From assembly GCA_946902875.1 (NCBI GenBank), contig OX336355.1:11210847-11274846 (forward strand): a stretch of DNA of 64,000 nt, in the 5' to 3' direction. The DNA is from Nematopogon swammerdamellus (Eukaryota; Arthropoda; Insecta; Lepidoptera; Adelidae). Shown in pieces: positions 48,801 to 58,772 of this stretch (its first letter is position 1; each line of letters starts with the position of its first letter). Position numbers and translations under genes: made by a program. The notes beneath the pieces were generated by a model. The model was given only the letters and a program-made list of their open reading frames with translations. It was not told the origin of the DNA and searched no databases.

Positions 48801-48966
48801 GCGATATTTTAATAAAAAAGTTAAAACAATAAAAAATTATTATTATAATATCCTTACTTATATATTTAATATGGCATGTAGGTAATTATTAAATATTTAA
48901 TAAGTACCTACATTCATTATATACATACTTACAGGTTCATAGCAAGAGTTCATAGGTAATGTTAAA

Positions 48967-49076
48967 ATTACATACATACATACATAGCGTCACGCCTGTT
49001 TCCCGGTGGGGTAGGCAGAGACAACGGATTTCCAAGTGCCACAATCCTAACATACCTCTGCCGCCTCTTCCACATA
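48967..49076 (-). pseudogene. RTE LINE 3' end, third copy, minus strand
   Basis: CATACATACATA followed by GCGTCACGCCTGTTTCC is the reverse complement of the RTE tail and last codons. It extends about 90 bp into the coding end before similarity is lost at CCTCTTCCACAT. Confidence 0.75.
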
Positions 49077-49089
49077 AAAAAATTAAATT

Positions 49090-50243
49090 AATGTTTTAAT
49101 TAATTGAAACTTTCGTACACAGAAATTAAACATAGTTGAAAAGAAAAAGGAAACACATAAATATTTTGACAGTTGCATTTATTTTTCTTCAGTAACCACG
49201 CCCTACATAATATTATGTACGTTGTACATAATATTATGTAAGGTAGATACGAGCTTTTGACAGGGTTCCAGAGCAGTCCAGTATTTGTTTGAAGGGTATA
49301 ATTTAACAGTATATAGTATTAAATACAAATTGAGGTGGATTTCTGATCGAACTCACGTAATAAATTGAAATAAATTAGTGAACTCAATCAAATGTATTTA
49401 AACGCCTGCCACATTAGAGTTGGCAACATGTTAATACTTAGAACGTTATGACGCTATATTTTAAACAAAATTCATTTGTTCATTGCTTACTTGTTGTGTT
49501 TTCTATTTATAAAAGTACATTCATGAACTGCAAAATAGATATCAGTGAATGAATTTAATTATTAAATCTGAACACTTGAACAGTTACAACTAAGAATTAC
49601 AAACTAAAATTAATTTACAATTTAAACTAATTATATCTATAGGTAATAGAAAATAAATAAATAATTAACCGTAGCAAAGAGAAGAAACAAAGAGGATGAG
49701 GGGGGGCGGAAATAGGCAGAATAATCTGTAGACTGCCTAATCTAAAAGGAACATTGAAAAAGGAACTATTTTAATATTATTAAAAATACATAAGGCACCT
49801 TTCATGTCCTCGAAATGGTACCAGTCGTAGAAAATATAGAAAACCAACGAATTCAAACGAACCTGTTTTCGTTTGTTGCGCTAGTCTAGCTAACAATGCT
49901 TGACCAATTTAGGGTGATTTGAGTAATTGGGGTGCGATCAAATATTTTGGACATTTTCCTACAAAAGAAAACAATAAGGAGAGAAGAAACGGAGGGGGCC
50001 GTTCGTGCTTTGGACATGAATTAAATATTATTTCTTTGAATGGTCACGTGTCATAGAAAATACTGTCTTTTTAGACAATTATGTTGTTAGAGGAAATTAC
50101 GGATTAGGAAAATTTGTTTTCACAAATACATACCTTTCGTTTCTCACGAATGGGCAAACATTTCAATGAAATTAATTTAAAGTTCTTGCTGTACACACAG
50201 TAATTAATATAAGAGCATTCTGTCTAACTCGCCTTTCCATATA
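49090..50243. other. AT-rich left flank of the Gypsy element
   Basis: A short repeat of ACATAATATTATGTA near 49207-49240; nothing else seen. Confidence 0.5.
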
Positions 50244-50247
50244 AACG

Positions 50248-50527
50248 TGTAGCAGCACCGGCGACGAGCGTTACACCAGTACTAATACCGCGCCGCCGCT
50301 GCCACTAATATTTATAAACTCGGCTGCGACAGTGCTGCTGCGCCCTGATTGGCTACGCTGGACGAGCGCGCGCGGCGAGCGCCGCATCTGCATGCAAACA
50401 TTGATAAGGACAGCTTGTAATTTAATATTGAGGTCGAATGTCAAAATAAACTACAAACTGAAGCTTACATCTGTTTAATATCGTATACCTACCTATACTA
50501 TATCTACTACATATTGAGACCTCAACA
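50248..50527 (+). repeat. 5' LTR of the Gypsy element
   Basis: Direct repeat of 54504-54783. A TATA-like box (TATTTATAAA) lies near 50309-50318 and an AATAAA signal at 50445-50450, so U3 would be about 60 bp upstream of the TATA box and R/U5 near the AATAAA. The first third is GC-rich with CpG runs. Ends are TGT...ACA. Confidence 0.95.
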
Positions 50528-50528
50528 T

Positions 50529-50543
50529 TGGTGACCCCGACGT
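50529..50543 (+). promoter_or_regulatory. Primer binding site, tRNA-Trp type
   Basis: TGGTGACCCCGACGT starts one base after the 5' LTR. It is complementary to the CCA end and acceptor/T-arm side of insect tRNA-Trp, the primer used by CsRn1-clade elements. Confidence 0.85.
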
Positions 50544-50567
50544 TCGACGAGAGCTACCTTCTACAAC

Positions 50568-51428
50568 ATGTCAAACAAAGAGGAGCGAGTCGACGAAATA
50601 GGAGCGCTCTCCTTATCATCTAAAATACCGCCGTTTTGGAGAGAGCACCCTAGACTTTGGTTCGCCCAATTTGAATCGGTTATTGCGCCACACAAGCAAG
50701 GGGACGAGTCTAAGTACCACCTGGTTGTAGCGAGACTCGAGCGCGCCGATGTCGAGCAAGCGAGCGACATTTTGCTCCAGCCGCCCGCCACCAACAAGTA
50801 CGAGACTTTGAAGTTGCGCCTGCTCGCCGTGTACGAAGAATCCGAAGCGCGCCAGTTTCAAAAGTTACTTAACGACATGGAACTAGGCGACCAGAAGCCT
50901 TCTCAGTTACTCCGTCGCATGCGAGAACTCGCAATGGGCAAAGTCCCAGACGACACACTCAAGATAATGTGGACCGGACACCTGCCGCCATCCATCCGCT
51001 CCGTGCTTTCCATCAGCCAAGAGCCGAGCCTGGATGTGTTGGCTTCCATGGCCGACAAGATGACGGAACATTCAAAAGAGATTAACTCCATATGCAATGG
51101 GTGTCAACACGCAGGCGGCGGCGCCACCGCCGCCGCCGCCGGCCGAACGAACGCTGACTTGGCGAATAAAATCGAAGAACTAACGCGAGAAATATCCGCA
51201 CTGAAGATGCATCGCGGTCGCTCCTACGAGCGAGACTGGCATCGCTCGCCGCCGCCGGCTAGCCGCGGCGGCGGCGGCGGAGGCGGCCGCTCGCGCACTC
51301 CCTCCCGCAGTCGCCGCGACACTAGCGCCTCCAGCGGCGGCGTATGTTTCTATCACCGCCGCTTCGGTGCATCCGCACGACGTTGCCTGCGACCCTGCAC
51401 TTTCGACGAACGAGCGCAGGAAAACTAA
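50568..51428 (+). CDS. gag: Gag polyprotein of CsRn1-type Gypsy element
   Basis: This 286-codon ORF encodes the structural protein that packages the element RNA. The N-terminal half (about residues 20-165, with motifs PPFWREHP and LWFAQFE) resembles the capsid-like Gag domain common in insect Gypsy elements. A glycine- and arginine-rich, low-complexity stretch follows (about residues 185-255, including an Ala run and Gly runs). It ends with a zinc knuckle of the unusual form C-x2-H-x9-C-x3-C (C260, H263, C273, C277), the CHCC finger typical of the CsRn1 clade. The start is the first ATG, 40 bp after the LTR. The stop at 51426-51428 lies inside the pol frame. GGAAAAC just before the stop could be a slippage site for the -1 shift into pol, but it is not a canonical heptamer. 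Confidence 0.9.
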   Translation: MSNKEERVDEIGALSLSSKIPPFWREHPRLWFAQFESVIAPHKQGDESKYHLVVARLERADVEQASDILLQPPATNKYETLKLRLLAVYEESEARQFQKLLNDMELGDQKPSQLLRRMRELAMGKVPDDTLKIMWTGHLPPSIRSVLSISQEPSLDVLASMADKMTEHSKEINSICNGCQHAGGGATAAAAGRTNADLANKIEELTREISALKMHRGRSYERDWHRSPPPASRGGGGGGGRSRTPSRSRRDTSASSGGVCFYHRRFGASARRCLRPCTFDERAQEN

Positions 51429-54400
51429 ACCTGACTTTGGAGGCGACGGGATCCGAAGTCAACACAATTTCACACCGTTTGTTCGTCACCGACCGCACGA
51501 CAGGACTGCGCTTCCTTGTAGACACCGGAGCGAATATTTCCGTACTGCCTGTGGATAAAACTAAGAAAAGAAGTACGAGCATATCCGAGTTCAGCCTCTA
51601 CGCAGCGAATGGATCCGTTATACCTACCTACGGCAACAGGCGGCTAGACCTCGACCTCGGCCTACGTCGTGCGCACTCCTGGGACTTCACAGTAGCCGCA
51701 GTCAGCCGGCCCATATTAGGCGCTGACTTCATAAAACACCACCACATTCTCGTGGACTTGCACGGCAGCCAGCTGATCGATAGTCAAACGCATCTATCGG
51801 TCCGAGGAGCGGTACTTCCCACGAGCACACCGACAGTACGAACCATCGACGTGCAAATGCCTTACCATGACCTTCTGGAGAGGTACCCAGAGCTGACGAA
51901 ACCATATTTGCTGAAAGAGAGAACAAACGAAGACGTATATCACTGCATCGAAACACAAGGTCCGCCGGTCTACACTAAAGCACGACCATTGCCACCACAC
52001 AAATACCAAGCGGCTAAAAAAGAATTCCAAGTCATGCTTGAGCAAGGCATATGTCGTCCGTCTAAGAGCTCCTGGGCCAGTCCGCTGCACCTCGTCACCA
52101 AGAAGAACGGAGAGTTGAGACCTTGCGGCGACTTCCGGCGACTCAATGCCACGACCGTACCGGACCGCTACCCTGTCCCGCGCCTGCACGACTTCACCAA
52201 CAATCTGGAAGGAAAGAAAATTTTTTCGACGATAGATCTGCACCGCGCCTATCACCAAATACGCGTAGCCGATAGAGATATCGAAAAGACAGCAATCATC
52301 ACACCCTTCGGCTTATTCGAATTCCAGAGGATGTGCTTCGGGTTGCGAAATGCTGCCCAAACTTTTCAACGTTTTTTGGACTCGGTGCTCCGTGACCTAG
52401 ACTTCGTATTCTGCTACTTAGATGATCTGCTCATTGCTTCATCGAACGAACAGCAGCACCGCGAACACTTGGAAGAAATTTTCAGAAGACTAGACCAGAA
52501 TGGAGTAACATTAAACGCGTCCAAATGCGTCTTCGGAAAGCCATGCGTACAATTCCTCGGCTACAGCGTGTCAGTGGAAGGCATCGCCCCGACCCAAGAG
52601 AAAGTACAAGCGATTACAACTTACCCCAAGCCCACGACCGTGCAGGAATTACGTCGCTTTCTCGGGATGTTAAACTTCTATCGAGCAAGTCTTCCTCGAG
52701 CAGCTCATCACCAAGACGTGCTAAATAAATACCTACACAATTCAAAAAAAAATGACAAGACAAAGATCGCATGGACTACGGAAGCAGAACGAGCCTTCGA
52801 AACATGTAAGGTGGATATAAAGGACGCTGCGACACTGACTCATCCCTCGGCATCTGCAAGTTACGCAATAATGAGCGACGCCTCTAACACCTGCGCTGGT
52901 GGAATAATCCAACAAAATATCAAAGGAAAATGGAAACCGCTAGCATTCTTCTCGAAGAGATTCTCCGATGCACAACAACGCTACAGTACATACGACCGCG
53001 AGCTGCTGGCTATGTACTTAGCCGTTCGCCACTTCAGAAAAATTTTCGAAGGAAGAGAGCTAATTCTATACACCGACCACAAGCCGCTAGTCTACTCCTT
53101 ATCGACGCCGAGCAGTTCAAAGAATGAAACGCCGCGCCGCACCCGCCAGCTCGAGTACATCGGCCAGTTTACATCTGCTATCCGGCACGTCAAGGGAGAA
53201 GACAACACGGTCGCGGACGCACTGTCAAGAATAGAAGAGATTTCACTCCCGACGACAATCAACTACGACGAATTGGCACAAAAACAGCTGATAGACGAAG
53301 ATATACCAGCGCTACTGAAAAATGTAAAACTACACTTCAAAAAGTTAAGCACGCCATCGACGTCAAGACAGATATTATGCGAAACGTCTACAGGCAATGT
53401 TCGCCCCTACCTATCGCACGACTTTCGTTTGCCAGCCTTCAAGGCCGTCCACGAACTGAGTCATCCGGGCATCAGAGCGACACGCAAGATGATGACGCAG
53501 CGATTTTTTTGGCCATCTATAAACTCCGATGTCAACGAGTGGAGCAGAAATTGTATCGCATGTCAGCGATCGAAGGTGCAGCGACATACGACCGCACCGC
53601 TCGCTAACTTCACATCGACGGACCGATTTGCTCACATACACATAGACATCATCGGGCCGCTACCTTTATCGCAAGAGTCAAAATACTGCGTCACCATCAT
53701 CGACCGTTGTACGAGGTGGCCGGAAGCGTTCCCAGTCAGCAACATCACCGCTGAGACAGTAGCTGAGACACTATACAACGGCTGGATATCAAGATTCGGA
53801 TGTCCAGCGACACTCGTTAGCGACCAGGGCAGGCAGTTCGAGTCTGAACTAATGAAGAGCCTCATGAACAGGCTGGGCATAGAAAAGAACCGTACTAGCG
53901 CTTACCATCCTCAAGCAAACGGTATTGTTGAGCGCTGGCACCGCTCGCTCAAGACATCCCTCACGGCAAGACTCATCGCGCAGAGCGAGCACTGGGCTCG
54001 CGAGCTGCCTACAGTACTTTTAGGACTACGTACAGCTGTAAAAGAAGACATCGGAGCTAGCCCCGCCGAGTTGGTGTACGGACGACAGCTACGCATCCCC
54101 GGTGAATTCTTTCAAGAAGCGGCAACATCGGCGCCGACAGAATCTCATTTTATGAACGTACTGACCGAAACGTTGAGGAGAGCGCAAGCCGTAAAACGAA
54201 CGTCTCAGCCGACGCGAGCCGTGTTCATTCACGACGAGCTACCGAAGTGCACACACGTCTTCGTACGCAACGACGCCTCGCGCAAGCCGCTGACGCCTAC
54301 TTACGACGGCCCGTACCGCGTTATCGAGCGGCGAGACAAGATCTACACGATTCAGCTGCCTACGAGAACGTCGAATATATCTATCGATCGCCTGAAGCCT

Positions 54401-54508
54401 GCATTTCTCATGAACGAGGACGGGAAGCAAGGGTGCACGGCATATACGACACGATCAGGCCGCGCATCAAAACCGCCTGTACGCTTCGCTGAGGGGGGAG
54501 CTCTGTAG
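51344..54508 (+). CDS. pol: Pol polyprotein: protease, reverse transcriptase, RNase H, integrase
   Basis: The open frame from the first ATG is 1054 codons. It overlaps gag by 85 nt in the -1 frame, so it is probably made by frameshifting rather than from this ATG. Domains in order: aspartic protease with DTGA at residues 60-63; reverse transcriptase with YLDD at 358-361; RNase H with its first Asp near 512 and TDHKPLVY further on; integrase with an HHCC zinc domain starting at H703 and a catalytic triad D768, D827, E863 (DD35E spacing), followed by GIVERWH. Every key residue is present and there is no internal stop. The stop codon TAG (54506-54508) is formed by the first bases of the 3' LTR. 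Order PR-RT-RH-IN places it in Ty3/Gypsy (Metaviridae). Confidence 0.96.
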   Translation: MFLSPPLRCIRTTLPATLHFRRTSAGKLNLTLEATGSEVNTISHRLFVTDRTTGLRFLVDTGANISVLPVDKTKKRSTSISEFSLYAANGSVIPTYGNRRLDLDLGLRRAHSWDFTVAAVSRPILGADFIKHHHILVDLHGSQLIDSQTHLSVRGAVLPTSTPTVRTIDVQMPYHDLLERYPELTKPYLLKERTNEDVYHCIETQGPPVYTKARPLPPHKYQAAKKEFQVMLEQGICRPSKSSWASPLHLVTKKNGELRPCGDFRRLNATTVPDRYPVPRLHDFTNNLEGKKIFSTIDLHRAYHQIRVADRDIEKTAIITPFGLFEFQRMCFGLRNAAQTFQRFLDSVLRDLDFVFCYLDDLLIASSNEQQHREHLEEIFRRLDQNGVTLNASKCVFGKPCVQFLGYSVSVEGIAPTQEKVQAITTYPKPTTVQELRRFLGMLNFYRASLPRAAHHQDVLNKYLHNSKKNDKTKIAWTTEAERAFETCKVDIKDAATLTHPSASASYAIMSDASNTCAGGIIQQNIKGKWKPLAFFSKRFSDAQQRYSTYDRELLAMYLAVRHFRKIFEGRELILYTDHKPLVYSLSTPSSSKNETPRRTRQLEYIGQFTSAIRHVKGEDNTVADALSRIEEISLPTTINYDELAQKQLIDEDIPALLKNVKLHFKKLSTPSTSRQILCETSTGNVRPYLSHDFRLPAFKAVHELSHPGIRATRKMMTQRFFWPSINSDVNEWSRNCIACQRSKVQRHTTAPLANFTSTDRFAHIHIDIIGPLPLSQESKYCVTIIDRCTRWPEAFPVSNITAETVAETLYNGWISRFGCPATLVSDQGRQFESELMKSLMNRLGIEKNRTSAYHPQANGIVERWHRSLKTSLTARLIAQSEHWARELPTVLLGLRTAVKEDIGASPAELVYGRQLRIPGEFFQEAATSAPTESHFMNVLTETLRRAQAVKRTSQPTRAVFIHDELPKCTHVFVRNDASRKPLTPTYDGPYRVIERRDKIYTIQLPTRTSNISIDRLKPAFLMNEDGKQGCTAYTTRSGRASKPPVRFAEGGAL
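54491..54503 (+). promoter_or_regulatory. Polypurine tract for plus-strand priming
   Basis: GAGGGGGGAG followed by CTC lies immediately before the 3' LTR, the expected place for the plus-strand primer tract. It overlaps the last codons of pol. Confidence 0.75.
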
Positions 54509-54783
54509 CAGCACCGGCGACGAGCGTTACACCAGTACTAATACCGCGCCGCCGCTGCCACTAATATTTATAAACTCGGCTGCGACAGTGCTGCTGCGCC
54601 CTGATTGGCTACGCTGGACGAGCGCGCGCGGCGAGCGCCGCATCTGCATGCAAACATTGATAAGGACAGCTTGTAATTTAATATTGAGGTCGAATGTCAA
54701 AATAAACTACAAACTGAAGCTTACATCTGTTTAATATCGTATACCTACCTATACTATATCTACTACATATTGAGACCTCAACA
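54504..54783 (+). repeat. 3' LTR of the Gypsy element
   Basis: 280 bp, matching 50248-50527 by eye. It supplies the pol stop codon in its first five bases and an AATAAA at 54701-54706. The target duplication AACG follows at once. Confidence 0.95.
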
Positions 54784-54805
54784 AACGTAATCGATTTTTT
54801 TTTTG

Positions 54806-55025
54806 ACGTGATAACGTCACGTCTTATAAATTGATTAACACCGGCTGCACGCACGAAAAAGTGTCACGTTCCATCTGAGCCTGTGTGTGCAAGCGAGAGC
54901 GCGTAACAAGCGATAGAGAGGCACAATCGGCCCAAGCGTCGGCTTTTACACATTTATCTCTCTGGTTCTAAAGTACCAGGGCATCAGAAATCTAAAAGTC
55001 TTACCACTTTATGACGTTATCACGT
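54806..55025. mobile_element. Small inverted-repeat element next to the Gypsy insertion
   Basis: A perfect 14-bp inverted repeat ACGTGATAACGTCA lies at 54806-54819 and, inverted, at 55012-55025, enclosing about 190 bp. The Gypsy element sits about 20 bp to the left. A MITE is likely; no clear target duplication was seen. Confidence 0.5.
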
Positions 55026-55140
55026 AAAACTATCGTCCGTAAACCGACTTTACAGACAACCATTTTTTTATTTAATAGGTATTAATTTTAATTTTATTTC
55101 ATTGTTAATGTTCAGTAAATACCACAGAACAACGATGTCA

Positions 55141-55526
55141 GCCTCGATAGCTCAGTGGTGCAGACAGTCAACTGTCGCTATTGATTGTTAAGCAACGCTG
55201 GGTGCGGTCAGTACTTGGATGGGTGACCGCTGACCGTTGGAGGCTGACCGAGGTTCGGATTCCTCGTAAAACTGTAAGTCCCTTCCCTCCTAATCTTACT
55301 TGGTGGTAGGGTTTAACCCGCCCGGGTTGATACCACCGCACTGAATGAAACGTCGGTCGAAACGGCTATGTAAATAGTTTGTGTTTTCCGACCAGTTCAG
55401 TGCAGCCGGCACGATCAAAGGGGAAGCACTGACATGGCACCTAGTTCACCCGGTGTTATGGGCTGACATCACGGACGTTGTAGGTGATGTATCCAACCGT
55501 GTCAGTTTCCATAAAAAAAAAAAAAA
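55141..55526 (+). mobile_element. SINE B, full length, with tRNA/5S-like head
   Basis: The head starts GCCTCGATAGCTCAGTGG (tRNA A box). At 55188-55230 comes a 43-nt block (TTAAGCAACGCTGG, then GCGGTCAGTACTTGGATGGG, TGACCGC) that matches the 3' half of insect 5S rRNA. Then comes a tRNA B box GGTTCGGATTCC at 55252-55263. The body runs through GGTAGGGTTTAACCCGCC, GAAACGGCTATGTAAATAG and GGTGTTATGGGCTGACATC to GTTTCCAT and a poly-A tail. About 386 bp. Confidence 0.88.
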
Positions 55527-56331
55527 CGATCGGGCCACACCGCCCGCGAAAGGGCGACAAGACCGGACTTTTTTGCTTTTTTGCTCTGTGGTAAATACAT
55601 TACAGTTGTTTACTTTCAAACGTCAGTTGTAAGTGACTACAATACTTATACAGGGTGTCCCAGAAACCGACGATAATCCTTTAACAGGAGATAGGGCTGC
55701 TAATTACCTCTCAGAATATCTAATTTTAGGTTTAGTAAAAATGGCTTAGTTTTTGAGATATTGTCATTTTTGTAAAAATCCAAAATTTTCTCCCTCAGCT
55801 CATTTTTTTAAACGCCACAAGTACAAATGTAAGATTTTCTTAAATCTAGTTTTTGTCAAATATTCCTGAAAAGTAAGGCTTTCACACGGTATAATTTATT
55901 TTTTCATGCTTAATCCTGTTTAGCTGAAAAACGACTTAAGAGCCACATGTTAAAAAAATTTCAGCCTCATCCCTGAGTTTGGCCATTCGCGGTGAAAAAA
56001 AAAAATTACTACACTAAAGTGGCATTATGCAACAAAAATACGCCCACCTAATGTAGTTTTTAAAATGGTACATCACTTACTGATTTGCCCAATAATTTAT
56101 GAGATATTGTTATTTAACTGCAAAAAGACCTCGGAATTTGATAACTGTTCTACCAACTACGAATTGGAATAAAATAAACACTTGAAGTAAATTGGTCTTT
56201 ATTAACCTGTTATAGTAGATGTTCAAATTGTTTACAACCTGCACAAATGCTAGCTCGACATCTTCTCACAAATTCCCGGTTGATGCGTCGAGCAAGTACT
56301 CGATGCAAGTGCAGATACGTCCACCTATGCT

Positions 56332-56488
56332 ATGTAAATAGTTTGTGTTTTCCGTCCAGTTGACTATTAGTCGGCACGACCGAAGGGAAGCGCTGACGTG
56401 GCACCAAGTTCACCTGGTGTTATGGGCTGACATCACGGATGTTGTAGGTGATGTAGCTAACCATGTCAGTTTACATAAAAAAAAACTG
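56332..56488 (+). mobile_element. SINE B in the left arm of the palindromic element
   Basis: GTAAATAGTTTGTGTTTTCC to CATGTCAGTTTACATAAAA. The flanking element sequence on both sides matches the right arm, where inverted SINE B copies occupy the same site. Confidence 0.8.
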
Positions 56489-56489
56489 A

Positions 56490-56793
56490 GCTACTGCCGT
56501 AATTCTTTCTTTGAGCTCTATCAAGTTTTTCACCGGTTTCCCGTAAACTTTTTCTTTTAAATAGCCCCAATAATAAAAATCTAACGGATTTAAATCCGGA
56601 TACCTAGACGTCCGATCCATCTGTGGGGATATGCTTGGTCTAAAAAATTACGCACTTCTCTAGCGTAATGGGCTGGGCAGCCATCATTTTGCAACCACCT
56701 CCGTATGGCCAATGGTACATCTTCTAAAAGGCTCTGAAGCTCCTGTTGCAGAAACTCAAGATAATTCGCCCGTTTAAAGTCTCTACAATTCAA
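56490..56793 (-). pseudogene. Transposase fragment, IS630/Tc1/mariner superfamily
   Basis: On the minus strand the loop encodes a 67-codon frame with NDGCPAHYAREVRNFLDQ, the region around the second catalytic Asp, and WIGR. After a frame change near 56600, the inner left arm continues with YPDLNPLDFYYWGYLKEKVY, holding the third catalytic Asp. The first Asp and the DNA-binding domain are missing. It cannot encode an active enzyme. The fragment identifies the family of the palindromic element around it. Confidence 0.8.
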
Positions 56794-56977
56794 CGGACGT
56801 CTTGTGACCTCCTAGCCACTTGCATCCCCACAGATAGACCGGACGTCTAGATCACCGGATTTAAATCCGTTAGATTTTTATTATTGGGGCTATTTAAAAG
56901 AAAAAGTTTACGGGAAACCGGTGGAAAATTTGATAGAGCTCAAAGAAAGAATTAAGGCAGTAGCTCAGGTTCTTTTT

Positions 56978-57245
56978 AATTTTTTTTTTATGGAAACTGA
57001 CACGGTTGGCTGAATCACCTATAACATCTGTGATGACAGCCCATAACACCGGGTGAACTAGGTGCTATGTCAGTGCTTCCCTTCATTTCGCAAAATTATG
57101 TAAACTGTCATGGTTGGCTACATCACCTACAACATCCGTGATGTCAGCCCATAACACCGGGTGAACTTGGTGCCACGTCAGTGCTTCCCTTCGGTCGTGC
57201 CGGCTACACTCAACTCAACTGGACGGAAAACACAAACTACATAGC
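56978..57245 (-). mobile_element. Two tandem SINE B pieces in the right arm
   Basis: A first piece (56978-57090) ends in the middle of the body and is followed at once by a second (57095-57245) beginning again near the SINE 3' end. The left arm has only one copy, so the right arm gained a partial duplication. Confidence 0.75.
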
Positions 57246-57919
57246 ATAGGTGGACGTATCTGCACTTGCATCGAGTACTTGCTCGACGCATCAACCGGGC
57301 ATGAGAAGATGTCGAGCTAGCATTTGTGCAGGTGGTAAACAATTTGAACATCTACTTTAACAGGTTAATAAAGACCAATTAACTTCAAGTGTTTATTTTA
57401 TTCCAATGCGTACTTGGTAGAACAGTTATCAAATTCCGAGGTCCTTTTGCAGTTAAATAACAATATCTCATAAATTTTTGAGCAAATCGGTAAGTGATGT
57501 ACTATTTTAAAAACTACATTAGATGGGCGTATTTTTGTTGCATAATGCCACTTTAGTGTAGTAATTTTTTTTTTCACCGAGAAGGGCCAAACTCAAGGGA
57601 TGAGCCTGAAAAAATTTTAATATGTGGCTCTTAAGTCGTTTTTCAGCTAAACAGGATTAAACATGAAAAAATAAATTATACCGTGTGAAAGCCTTACTTT
57701 TCAGAAATATTTGGCAAAAACTAGATTTAAGAAAATCTTACATTTCTACTTGTGGCATTTAAAAAAATGAGCTGAGGGAGAAAATTTTGGATTTTTACAA
57801 AAATGACCATATCTCAAAAACTAAGCCATTTTTTAATTTTAAAATTAGATATTCTGAGAGGTAATTAGCAGCCCTATCTCATGTTAAAGGATTATCGTCG
57901 GTTTCTGGGACACCCTGTA

Positions 57920-58645
57920 TATAAGGTACTAACAAAACAATGTGACTTGCGAAGTTTGTTTGTCAGTTCTTCTTTGCACTGAATTTAGAAATGGCAGAAT
58001 TTTCGACATGTCCAAGTGTAGGTTACCTACCTATGGATGAAATTATACAATAAACGAATGCTTCAAAACTATGTATTTGGATTGGAGTGCACAGGTTACT
58101 TTGAATCCACTTTTAGACTCAATGTCTGTGCTTCTATAGAGAAAATGAAATTATTGTTATGTGACATATTTTGATAAAATTGTTGCTACAAAGTACAGAT
58201 GTTGACTAGAAAAGTCGATTCAAAGTAAAATGTTAACCCTATGCCAAATCGTATTGAAGTAATGTCAGGGTCCCTTAACTTCAATTAGTAGGGGCCGCAA
58301 AAATTTAAATTAAAATAAATGACCAGGAAATCTTTCAAAGAAATACTAGTTTACAAGTATTAATTGAAAAAAAAAATATAGTTGTGAATTTTTTTTATAT
58401 ATTTATGGAAAGTGTGCAATTTGATCTGTACAAGCTGATTATTCAAAAATGAAATAAATACAAAAAAACTAGTGCTTACGGCCTGAAAACTATGTTCAAA
58501 TTTGTACCTTAAGGCTTCATGCAAGGTAAGCAAGCACGGTGTAATTCCACGGGTAGTGGGAAACTATGAATTGAAATAAAAAAGTGAAAAGCTATCGACC
58601 TAAATACATAATCAACGAATAAAATATGTTTTGATTTGTATCTTG
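57920..58645. other. Non-coding with a dispersed scrap
   Basis: GGTACTAACAAAACAATGTG to GACATGTCCAAGTGTAG (57926-58021) recurs at 11572-11665. The rest is AT-rich and anonymous. Confidence 0.5.
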
Positions 58646-58772
58646 TCCTAATGCATTGCTAAACGTGGTGGTCGGTGTTGTGCTGTAATTAACAAGAGTA
58701 CTTGCAGCACAACACCGACTACTCTGCTTGCCCCGATTGTCGAGATACAGCGTGCGGTATGTATGTATGTAA
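58646..58772 (+). mobile_element. Element C, 3' part
   Basis: CCTAATGCATTGCTAAACGT to GATACAGCGTGCGGTATGTA, TGTATG tail. Confidence 0.7.

Larger units (their letters stand above)
50248..54783 (+). mobile_element. Complete Ty3/Gypsy LTR retrotransposon, CsRn1/Kabuki-like
   Basis: Two 280-bp LTRs (50248-50527 and 54504-54783) begin TGT and end ACA; I saw no difference between them reading by eye. The 4-bp target duplication AACG lies at 50244-50247 and 54784-54787. Directly after the 5' LTR is a primer binding site complementary to the 3' end of tRNA-Trp. A gag ORF and an overlapping -1 frame pol ORF follow, then a purine tract before the 3' LTR. The Gag has a CHCC rather than CCHC finger. That finger and the tRNA-Trp primer are the hallmarks of the CsRn1 clade, which includes Kabuki of Bombyx. 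There is no env ORF. Matching LTRs and intact ORFs point to a recent and perhaps still autonomous insertion. Confidence 0.95.
55651..57917. mobile_element. 2.27 kb near-palindromic Tc1/mariner-type element
   Basis: TA dinucleotides flank both ends (55649-55650, 57918-57919). Termini start CAGGGTGTCCCAGAAACC and are inverted. The inversion continues for almost the whole element: left arm 55651-56632, right arm 56823-57917, loop about 190 bp. The loop and the inner left arm encode a broken Tc1/mariner-type transposase on the minus strand. Both arms carry SINE B at the same junction, so the SINE insertion predates the arm duplication or was copied by gene conversion. The right arm has an extra tandem SINE B piece. 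Confidence 0.85.

Noticed and set aside
51794..52258. 154-codon minus frame inside pol
   Set aside because: Shadow of the intact reverse transcriptase frame on the other strand.
55188..55230. 5S rRNA gene
   Set aside because: Only the 3' half of 5S rRNA is present, and it sits inside a repeated SINE head.
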